Assembly (NCBI GenBank): GCA_036346375.1
Contig: JAYEVE010001233.1
Span: forward strand, 22,872-86,871
Direction of reading: 5' to 3'
DNA: 64,000 bases
Source: Guadua angustifolia
Taxonomy: Eukaryota; Streptophyta; Magnoliopsida; Poales; Poaceae
Shown: piece after piece, positions 9,983 to 19,466 of the stretch
Position numbering within the stretch: position 1 is the stretch's first letter
Layout of the letters: each line of letters opens with the position of its first letter
The notes under the pieces: model-generated
The model's input: only the letters and a program-made list of their open reading frames with translations
Told to the model about the DNA's origin: nothing
Databases searched by the model: none
Translations under genes and position numbers: made by a program

Positions 9983-12853
9983 CTACCCTTTAGATTTAAG
10001 ACCTCATGCAACAAGAAGGCATAGAGCTGTCCTCGAATAGTTAGTAGGTCAGCCTGTTCAAACGCAGATTCAGTGCATTACCAAGCCTGTTAATGACAAG
10101 AGTAAAGTCTCGTGTGTATATAAATTAATAAGTAGAGACAATGTTGCAAGATTGATAGACTTGTATGACATTGGTCTGCTTGGAACCAACGAGGAGTGCC
10201 ATGTTGTGGCAAACATAGAATGCTCATAGGTCGGTACCCTTTGGCTGCTGATGGCACTGCTAAAACATAATAGGTTAATTAATTCCGAATGTATTATTAT
10301 GGAGTGTGAACGATTATTGCGTATACTATCGGATACCAGAAACTTAAAAGTATTCGTTAGAGTGGCTGGGCCCTTCTTGTGTGGCCCTCCCCTCATGTTG
10401 TAGACACCGAATGACGTGTTGAGAAAATCTCTGATAGGCTTCAAATCGTGGGTGCCGCCCTTTTTGGAATCAAGGTAAATTACTCGGTTCTATCTCGGTA
10501 AAATTACAAGTAGAACCCAGTGATATCTACACAGGTATGTCATTATGGTCACTGAACCTAACTTCGAGTTATGATATATAGTAGAAATCAATGAGTATAG
10601 CATCTAGACGAAGCACTTACCCCGGTTTGTAGGGTAAAAGTATATTTTTTGTTGAATGAGTCAATAGTGCTTTTTCCATGTACTCATAGATGACCTCTTT
10701 ATTTTCATCCATGGTTTGCTTGGACACCATGTGTGGGTTGGTGAAACCCACCGGTTGTTCCCATGCTGCTGCTTCTAGGATCATATATCTACATATACAA
10801 ATCAATGATGATATATATGTGATATTTATCGGTGCATCAGAAATGTAGATGGTGATTGCACATACTTACATTGTACAGCATCTTATGAGTGAGGCGTCGA
10901 GAGCTCTGAGGTTGTATAGATTGAACAAGTCATTAAAGCCGACCACGAAGACGCCATCTAAAACCGGCGCGTAAGAAATACTCCTTGAAGCTCACCGAGA
11001 TACTCGTTGTCCGTTGTGCCACCAGCTTGTTGGCTTGTTGCATGTACCAGTCTTGCAATCTAACGCAGGCTAATGAAGGCGTCTCCTTACGCTCATCTGG
11101 TATGAACGGTTGCCCCAGCTCGAATTACCGCACCAATGGGGCAAACGGAAAGTCATCAGCTGACGTGGTCAATTTCGATTTGCCCTTGTCTCCACGTACC
11201 CTTGTACCAAACTTCGTCTTCAGAGGAGACGAGTGGGCCTTTACTGTAGTAATGGTCTACGCGTGACCAGACACGATAGCCGATTTGGCGGGCTCCTTCA
11301 GTGCATGGCATGGCTTTGGCTGTGTTGGTAGCTCCGGCGCATCAAGTGGTGCCTCTTGGATTGCTTATAACTTCAGTGCACCTGGGTGGGCGTCAAAGGA
11401 GATATCCTTCTTGAGCCACTACATGAATGTGCCAATGGCATCCCCTAGTGTGACGATCTCATCGTTTGGGGGGATGTCCTACGTGACGGCCTTGAAAATT
11501 TCATGTACACCGTCTGCATGGACCTTCGCGTAGCCCGGCTCTATAGTATGATCATGCATGACTACCCCTACACCGGATGCATACGCTTGTCCCCAAGCAG
11601 CTTGCAGGGGAATAGGGCCATTGGCAAGCCTCACTTGCAAATTGCAAGGAATGGGCACCTACATTAGGGTACATAAGTAATTAGCTAACACATCCAACAT
11701 TAAAAGTGTAGGTAAGGAGCATTGCAAGCATGTTACCAGGGTGTCGTCAAGAGGAAATCTGGCTTCATCCACGTTCATCTCAGGGGCAGACACGCAGCTA
11801 CTCCGATAGTTAGTTGGGCTAAACTGCGCATGTGCTTCATGGGCTAGCACGTTCCGTGCCTGCCTCTTCTCAGCCACCCTTTGCTCCAGCCTTTCCTCAA
11901 GGCTTCGTAGCTGATCATTGAACTACGCTCTAAGCCTTTCCTCAACGCTTTCCTCAATGAGGGCTACTAGTCATTCCTCACACTTGGCTTTGCTTCTCTT
12001 CCTACTCCGGTACGAGGCCGAGTCCTGTGGGAATCCCAATTTCCAAGGAACGAAAACACCTAGGCCTCTGGCGCGGCCTAGGTGCTCCTTATTTTCAAAG
12101 GCCGTGGAGAGTTTGTCTTTTTCTCTGTTTGAAGTGAAAGAGCCCTGGGAAGATTCTGTGCTCAACGATATTAGGCATTGGGACACTTCCTCATCAGCGG
12201 AGTTTGCAAAGGACACATCGCCTGAAGAAGTGTGACATGATCGCACTCTTACCCAGTTTCGGGCACACGAGTCCACGATCGATGTAAATCTTACCCACAT
12301 ACCCAGTTGAGCCGAGTCTGTGTGGATGTGTGTTTTTTGACTAGACAGTCTTGTGTGCCGCGCTTTGAAGCATGAACTCTTCCGTCATCTTCAACTCAAC
12401 AAATTGTCCCTAAACGTCTTTAGAGATGAACTCGTACTTCTGGAATGGAGTCATTTACTTATTGACGTAATTAGCAACAAGGACGCTTTTGAAGTTCTTC
12501 CATGCCTTTCCCGCCACTAGCAACGCGTACCGTCGCAGTGCAGGCATGGCGTCTTGTGGAAGCTCAAATGACACGAATATTTCTATCACCAGGTTATCAT
12601 GCTCTTCATCTATCAGTGTCTTCCATGATGGATAGGTGATGGGGACCCGTTCACGCCCAACAATCCTGCACATGGTCTGAAAAGCTACCACAGCCTTTGG
12701 AGGTGCGGTAGGGGCCCCATCATGCAGATCAACCGCCGTGATGGTGTATCGGCTTTGAGGCCTTTTACTAAGCCCTCTTGTACTACGCCTGTTTCTTTCT
12801 ATGTTGGGCGCGTCATCAGATCCCTTCGGCGCTGAGGATTGAGGAGACGCCAT
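9983..12853 (-). pseudogene. CACTA accessory gene copy 2: Transposase_24 plus C48/Ulp1-like protease, decayed
   Basis: The start is taken at the ATG 12853-12851 (MASPQSSAP). The first exon runs open to 12455 and holds the Transposase_24 (PF03004) signature: SRYTITAVD, VPITYPSWK, FELPQDAMP, KAWKNFKSVL. A charged, coiled-coil-like region (12300-11640) and a block at 11540-10985 follow, matching copy 1 in order. The C48 part has YHWVLLVI, an in-frame TAG, and VIYLDSKK near 10490-10440. It then has QQPKGTD followed by CTA TGA GCA TTC, so the family's catalytic Cys codon is TGA (10226-10224). It ends QLYAFLLHEVLNLKG with a stop at 9985-9983. Splice sites were not fixed. His and Asp persist while Cys is gone. 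The gene is opposite in orientation to copy 1 and clearly diverged from it, so the two were not produced by one recent duplication. Confidence 0.75.
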
Positions 12854-13625
12854 CTTGTATGACTCAAGGTTAAGAGTAGGTAAGTTAAGAGATGCAAATT
12901 TAAGAGAAGGTAAGTTAAGAGGTATTTTATACATGCAACACCAATCAGACAAATTGAATGAAGATTGTATTATATTGCTCTCAGATAAGGGTTGGTTGAA
13001 GATTTTAAACCTTCAAGCTTAATCACGAATGAGCTAACAATTAATTCAGTGAATAAGGCCTTGAACATTTACCACCTTAATATGCATATTAAGCACTTGC
13101 TAACTAAATCAACAAAAGACTACCAGTTTAGCATTTTAACAACATGATTCGTTATAGTACAACAGCACTAGAACTGATCCACTCAATTAAGCACACCAGT
13201 AATAGTTAAGATAACAAAGTGTATGTAGCTAAGCATGTAAATAGCACATGTATTGATATAACAATCAAGATATAATCTAATCAGCGTTTAAGCATATGAT
13301 TCAAGGCCTAGTTCATAGAAATAATTATTCTAGTCATCAGAATACCCATTATCATCATAGAGCAAGCAGGGCAACAAAAAAACAAATGGGGGAGGGAGGA
13401 GGGCACCACCGATGGAGAGGGGAGACATCACCTAGGGGGAGGGGAGACACCATCGTGGGGGAGGGCGTGACCGAGGGGTGAGGTGCCGCCCAGGGAGGGG
13501 ACCACGGCCGAGAAAGGGCACCACCGAGGTAGGGTGAGGGTGCGGCCGAGGGGGGAGGGCACGGCCGTGGGGGGAGGGCATCGTCGAGGGAGAGGGGCTC
13601 GCGATAGCTAGGGTTGCAATAAACT
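12854..13625 (-). other. Leader of CACTA accessory gene copy 2
   Basis: From 12854 to 13380 the DNA is AT-rich, with a local duplication of a gttaagagatgcaaatttaag-like unit at 12870-12925, and has no reading frame of note. From about 13385 to 13625 it is very G-rich on the plus strand (C-rich on the minus strand), mirroring the C-rich leader blocks at 143-500 and 5401-5935 on the plus strand. I interpret it as the untranslated leader of the minus-strand gene. Confidence 0.45.
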
Positions 13626-13687
13626 TAGTGTGCGTGGGACTTAGTGAAATGGCAAACGCGGGATTTATTGAGTGGTGCGGGAAGACC

Positions 13688-13810
13688 ATCCCAGATGGTT
13701 CTGGGATTGAACCGTCTAGGATGACTCTATCCCAGATTGTTGAATCCAAGAACCTTTTGGGATAAACATGTTTATCCAGACGGTTCAATCCCAGAACCGT
13801 CTAGGATGGG
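13688..13810. repeat. CACTA subterminal repeats, variant family
   Basis: Inverted units are of the form cccagatggttctgggattg / aaccgtctaggatg, repeated as cccagacggttcaatcccag / aaccgtctaggatggg. They differ from the cacagacggtt / aaccgtctgtgatg type elsewhere in the window, indicating a different CACTA subfamily. They sit just upstream of the minus-strand accessory gene leader and about 150 bp from the C-terminal end of the CACTA transposase gene. No terminal CACTA sequence was recognised beside them. Confidence 0.7.
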
Positions 13811-13959
13811 CCATTGTATTGTTTTATTGCCGTGCAAACATATATGTCATATATTAAAATTAATCATAGTACATACATGTCATTTTGTACAATATACACC
13901 TGCTTAATTTTAATCAATACATCTCAGTTATTAAATACATGTCATTAATTAATTATAAT

Positions 13960-16843
13960 ACAGGAACACTTGGTATATATACATGAAGTCCTCATGATGA
14001 CAACACTTGCTTATTCTTTTGTACAAAAAATAGCCCTTCACGATGATCAACACGTGTGTAGCTAACTTCCTCAGGTTGGTCTTCCTGGATTGTGACGCCG
14101 ATACCAATAGGTGGCAACTTGTCAAACTAATTGTGTTCTTCCTCATCTACCACATTCTCTCCTCCGACAATCCTCCTTTTTCCTGAAGAATGGCGTGGTG
14201 CTACTTGTTGGACAGGTCGGTTACATAGAGGACTTGAACAACTTGGTTGGCGAGAACGAATGGTTTCTCTTGGTATCCGACATGTTCGAGGTCCACAGTT
14301 GTGATGCCATACTTGTCTACCTTCATGTGCTGCAGGTTAACCTAATGGCACCGAAATAAGGGGATATTGAATAGCACATAGTCGAGCTCCCAAATTTCCT
14401 TAATGAACCCATATCTGAGCTCCTTATCAATCCAACAAGATTCAATGCATCGATGTGAACACCGCTGTTACGGTTTATGCTCTCATGTCCAGATTGCTCG
14501 TGTAAAATGTGTACCCATTTAAGTCATATCTTTTCCATGTTACAACTGTAAAAGCTGGCCCTTTTGTTAACCATGTCAGCGTATCACCTGATGTGCTTCC
14601 AGTAATGGGTTGTCTCTTCTTGAACCATCTGTTGAACTAAAGGTTATGTTGTCTGATGATCCAATACTCCTGTCGCGTTGGATTCTCTTGGCGTAGCCAA
14701 TTCTTGTGCTCGTTGAAATACGGGGCCACAACAGCCGTGTGTTGCAAAACTGTGAAATGGGATTTCACGCACGCATCCAGATTAGGTGTGATTGCTTTTC
14801 TTCCGATGGTCCCGATGCCCTGGAGCCTCCCCTCATGGCGGAATTGAGGCACACCTATCGGTTCGACCCGAGCCATGTAATCTACGCAGAATTCAATGAC
14901 CTCTTCGGTTGCATAACCTTCGATAATGCTACCCTCCGGTTGAGGTCGATTCCGTACGTAGGACTTGAGAATTCCCACGTACCTCTCAAACGGGTACATG
15001 CTACGTAGGAACACAGGCCCGCACATCTTTATCTCCCTCACAAGGTGAACAATGAGATGGACCATGATATCAAAAAATGATAGAGGGAAATACATCTCAA
15101 GATTACATAGAGTCATTTCCACCTCAGCCTGCAGAGCATCAAGTCCTTCGGGATCGATGACCTTCTGAGCAATTGTGTTAAAGAAATAACATCCTTGTGA
15201 TTGTCTCCCAAACCTTGGTTGGTAAAATACTTCTAATTGCCACAGGGAGCATCTGTGTCACAAGCACATGGCAATCATGGGACTTCATGCTAGTTAAACT
15301 CAAATTGTGCATCGAAACAAGTCTTTTCATGTTGGATGAGTAACCAGACAAAACTTTCACACCATATAAGCACTAGCATAGTTCGGTCTCTCGGCCTTGG
15401 ACAGAGTGTAATAAGTAGGCTCGCAGTATGTTTGGCCTTAATCAGTCTCTTTCGTTGCTAACTCAGGTCTAATGCCCATATCGACCAAGTCAAGCCATGC
15501 ATTCATACTATCCTTTGTTTTACCCTTAATGTTCAGTAAGAGACCAATCAAGTTATCACAGATATTCTTCTCTACATGCATCATGTTGATGCAATGCCGA
15601 ACTTCTAGGCGCTCCCAATAAGGTAGGTCCCAAAATAATGATCTCTTCTTCCATATGCTCTTCTCATGGGTCCTCGATTTACGACCCTTTCCTAGTGCAA
15701 CATCCAACTTCTTAACCATATCATGAATGTCTGTCCCACATAAAGGCTTTGGAGTTAAAGCGTCTTTAGTGGTGCTATCGAATTGTTTCTTCATCTTGCG
15801 GTATCGGTGATTTCTCCGAAGGAACCTACGGTGATGCATGTACACAGTTTTGCGTGAGTGATTTAGCCAAACACTCTCGGTGTCATCCAAGCATTGAGTA
15901 CATGCTTTGGCTCCTTTTGTACTCTACCCCGACAGGTTAGCGAGGGCAGGATAATCATTTATGGTGCAGAACAATAGGAAGCACAAAGTGAAGTACTCTT
16001 GTTTGTGAGCATCCCATACCTGCACCCCAGGAGCCCACAATGTGTTGAGATCTTCCATCAATGGTGCTAGCTACGCATCAATATCGTTCTCAGGTTGCTT
16101 CGAGCCTTCGATGAGTATAGACATCAATATGTACTTTCGTTTCATACACAACCAAGGAGGAAGGTTGTACAAACAGAGATTTCTGAGCCAAGAAGTGCTA
16201 TGATGGTCGCTTATGTTACCGAAAGGATTCATTCCATCTATACTCAATCCGAACCTTATATTCCTTGAATCCGCCGCAAATTCTTCAAACCTCCTATTGA
16301 TGTTTCTCCATTGCGTCGAAACAGTAGGGTGCCTAGTCATTCCATCGTTCTTACGCTCATTCGAGTGCCATCGAAGCAAGTTTTCCTCTTTAGGGTTCGC
16401 ATCTTCAAACGGGGAATTATAGGCAAATACCACGCCACCTTAGCGAGAGGTCCTTTTTCACCTCCATGACCTCGTAGTCATCATCCGATCTATCTTTAAG
16501 CTTGTACCTAGATGTGTTGCACACTGGACATACATGCAAGTTTGTATACTGTTTACGGTACATGATACAGTCATTCGGAGATGTATGTATTCTTTCTACT
16601 TCCATTCCCAAGGAACAAAGAACATTTTTGATTTTGTAGGTGGTTGTCGGCAACTCGTTTCCCTCCAGAAGCATATCCACTAACAGACCTAATAGCGCCG
16701 TGAAACTCTTGTCGGACCAACCGTTGCTTGCCTTTAATTTCAGCAGTTCCAACACAGATGTCAACCTTTTGTATTTGGACTTGCAACCCAGGAACAAAGG
16801 TTTCTCCGAGTCGTCCATCAAGCTCCAAAATTTTACATACTCC
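13960..16843 (-). pseudogene. CACTA transposase (TNP2/TnpD type), main part
   Basis: Read on the minus strand from 16843, this is the body of an En/Spm-type transposase. The Transposase_21 (tnp2) region shows EKPLFLGCKSKYKRLTSVLE, CPVCNTSRYK, LSIDGMNPFG with the first catalytic Asp (about 16230), ENDIDA (about 16075) and MMHVEKNICDN with the candidate catalytic Glu (about 15550). A DUF4218 region follows (15122-14637: CGPVFLRSMYPFERY, RPQPEGSI). A DUF4216 region at 14340-14090 shows KPFVLANQVVQVLYVTD. Several frameshifts and stops break it, for example near 16435, 16070, 15437 and 14640. Its N-terminal part was displaced to 49364-49768 by the Gypsy insertion whose target site is 16839-16843. 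The protein would catalyse cut-and-paste transposition; this copy is inactive. Confidence 0.85.
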
Positions 16844-17330
16844 TGTCGTATGTGTGAGAAACGAACACGATGTATGGGGCGGACGTTGGCCGTTTCACGG
16901 GCCGTCATCCACGAGAGTGCAGAGAACAAGGGGAATTTATACAGGTTCGGGGGTCTGAGATGACCGCCCTACTCCTGTCGATGACCCTACGGGGGCCGAC
17001 CTTCGGGGGGCAGGGCCCTGAGGGCTCGTCAGTTCTTAAGTTTTCTTTATAATGCTCTCGAGAGCTCCCCCTCCTACAAATGAGAGGAGAGGGTGTATTT
17101 ATAGGTTCTTGGCCTACATAAATGACTAAAATACCCCTTACATGAATGGCTAGACTATGAGTACAAAAAAAGGGTAATGTCGTCTTTTGGTACAATTGAC
17201 CGAAATACCCCTTATAAGGACAACTAGTCTATTAGCACAAGTGAGGGGTAATCTCGTCTTCGGCCGGTACGGCTGCAATCTCTTGATCTGTATGTTGCAC
17301 TGCCGGTAGCTCTTCAGATATTCTCCAACA
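16844..17330 (-). repeat. 3' LTR of Tat Gypsy
   Basis: On the plus strand it begins TGTCGTATGTGTGAG and ends ATTCTCCAACA; on the element strand it therefore starts TGTTGGAG and ends CGACA. It is 487 bp long. It aligns along its whole length with 48878-49363. A TATA-like tataaag on the element strand lies near 17050. Confidence 0.93.
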
Positions 17331-17350
17331 GTAGCCCCCCTGCCCCTTGG
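17331..17350 (-). promoter_or_regulatory. Polypurine tract of Tat Gypsy
   Basis: Directly inside the 3' LTR, the minus strand reads ccaaggggcaggggggctac. This purine-rich run is the expected primer site for plus-strand DNA synthesis. Confidence 0.75.
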
Positions 17351-17979
17351 CGCTAAGGAAAGCGCCCGAAGGGGTAGTGTTGAATGACATGCATGCTTGC
17401 GGAGGCTGTGGGGGAAGCACCCAGCTCGGTCAAACTTTGAGGATCATCCATAGAGAATTCAAATTTGAGGCAAATTTGAAGCCATATCAAATTTCCCAGT
17501 GCAACTTGGGCTGCTAGATGCCACTTTTCGGCCCACAGACTGCCCCTTCTGAGTTCTTCGAAACATGAGGAGGCCCAACACTTAATCAAATTTCATGGCA
17601 TGGTTAAATTCTTAGTGTGACTTGGGCCAACTAATATCCTCTTTGGGCTACATGTTATTTTCCTTTTGGCCTTGGGTTGGTTCAAACGATCGGCAGCCTG
17701 GCAGTGAAAATATTCACTTTCGTTTTTAATTTTTCTAAAGGTTGCTGCCTTGAACTGCCCTTTCTTTAGCACGCATGGACTTTGTCTGCAGAAGACACAA
17801 GAACCAGCTCTGCAGTATTTAAGTTTCTTCTCCACATAGTGCAGCAACGTAGGGGAGCCGGTCCTAGGCTTGGGCACTCGGGTGGAGAAGAGAGCGACTC
17901 CAGGTGAGTTCTTTTCATCTTCATTTTCTGAGATTCACGCAAGGTACCTTAAAGCGAGTGTGGAAGACATAGGGCACAT
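17351..17979 (+). promoter_or_regulatory. Upstream region and putative promoter/first exon of the antisense gene
   Basis: This is non-coding sequence between the polypurine tract and the antisense gene. A TATA-like gtatttaagt lies at about 17815-17824, and a strong splice-donor match (ccag/gtgagttc) at about 17902. With the acceptor tcttgcag at about 19466, these could define a short untranslated first exon and a 1.56-kb first intron for the plus-strand antisense gene. This is inference from sequence motifs only. The open frames on both strands here match nothing recognisable. Confidence 0.4.
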
Positions 17980-19330
17980 GAGTTTTGGCAAGCAGGCGCT
18001 CAGGGGCCAGGCGGGCGCACCGGGTGAGCCGCCTGTAGGGCACCTTTCGCTTGGGGTAGGCGCGGGCGCTTGGGCATCGCTAGGCGCGTGGGCTCGACAA
18101 GAGGGCGAACAGGAGAGGCACCAACACGGTCGCAAGCAGCAGAAGAAGGTGCTCGGCTAATCGAACATAGTCAAGACGACAGCGGGCGCAATGCGCATGG
18201 TGCCCACGTATCAGGGTGCATGGCGCATGGCAGTAGTGGGGCATCGCCACGGGGCAATCGGGTGCAGACACATGCCAATCAAACACGGGGCACACGCTCG
18301 CCAAGGCGCCGATGCGCCGCCACCGCCTCGACCCACGAGCGCAAGCGATGGCGCCCAGGGAGCTTGGCCACCCTGGTAGCTTGGGACACGCGGGGTACCG
18401 GGAGCACAGGGCGCTAGGCGCATGCGCTACTGCAGGGAGCCTTGCACAGGAAGCCCCACCACGTCGACCGACCTGCAGGACTTGGCCACACTAGGCCAAA
18501 TAGCGCAGCAGTATAGCTCCTTGCCGTGGTGGGCATGCGCTAGGGCCTTAGGCGCAGGAACGACCATCACGGGATACAGGCGCGCAGGGCGCAAGGCACA
18601 GGTGCTTGCGCATGCAAGCTTGCAGGGCGGTCCAAGACAGGCTGTGGGGCGCACCAGATCAAGCCGCCCTGCAGGGCGTTGCTTGAGGGTGAGTTGCGGG
18701 GCGCAGGGCATTTTTTTTGCCGGGGTGCCAGACTTCACGGCGATGGGCGCTGCGACCCGAGCTGTAGGGCATATATCACGGCTGCCAACCACAGCAAAGT
18801 CTGCGTCCGAGCTCTGAGTGCCTGTAGGGTGCCGGTCAGCAGATGCCAAGGCAAGGATGGGGAAGACCAGCCGTGGGCGGCCGGCGTAAGAACGGGTGAT
18901 GCGATGCGGGCACCAAGGCACACTCGACAGGCCACGGATCAGGTGCTTGTGTAAAGCGTCCGGTCCTCAGGCGCCAGGCATCCAGTCATCAGGACGCAGG
19001 ATGCAGCTTGGGCGCTGGTGCCGCGGCCACAGGGCACCCACCTGCTGCACGAAGCAGAGTTAGGCATTTCTCACATGGGCATAGTGCGATTGGTGCTGCA
19101 GTAGGATGCTGGGCACACTGCGTGGCGCCCGGGGCTGCTGTGCCATAACAGGGCACCAGGGACATAGTTCGCAGGCCTGGTTACAGGGAGCGAGGCGTGG
19201 TCACCTAGGGGCCGCTTACAAGGTGTAGGGTGGCTAGGTGTTAGAGCTGCCTCCACAGGGCACGCGAATGTCGTGAGAACTTGGTCGTCACGAGGGCACC
19301 TAGCATGCATGTAGTGAGGTGCAATCGCTG
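17980..19330 (+). repeat. GC-rich degenerate repeat block rich in AGGGC/GGGCGC
   Basis: About 1.35 kb is dense in variants of agggcac, gcagggc and gggcgc at irregular spacing. It gives long but meaningless open frames on both strands (for example 18070-18417, 18427-18921). It lies between the Tat integrase end and 3' LTR, where Tat elements often carry variable tandem-repeat-like DNA, and inside the proposed first intron of the antisense gene. No fixed period could be determined by eye. Confidence 0.6.
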
Positions 19331-19466
19331 AGGGGTATGCACAAAGACACAGGGCACAGTGCACTGGCCAAGGGCACGGGGTGCCCTATTGCTGGTTCTC
19401 CATTGTGTATTTTCCAAGTAAATCTTCATGTGTTGTGGACTCATCATTTGTGCTTCGTCTTGCAGG

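Noticed and set aside
18070..18954. Long open frames on both strands in the AGGGC block
   Set aside because: They are a by-product of high GC content and few stop codons; no family resemblance and no consistent frame.
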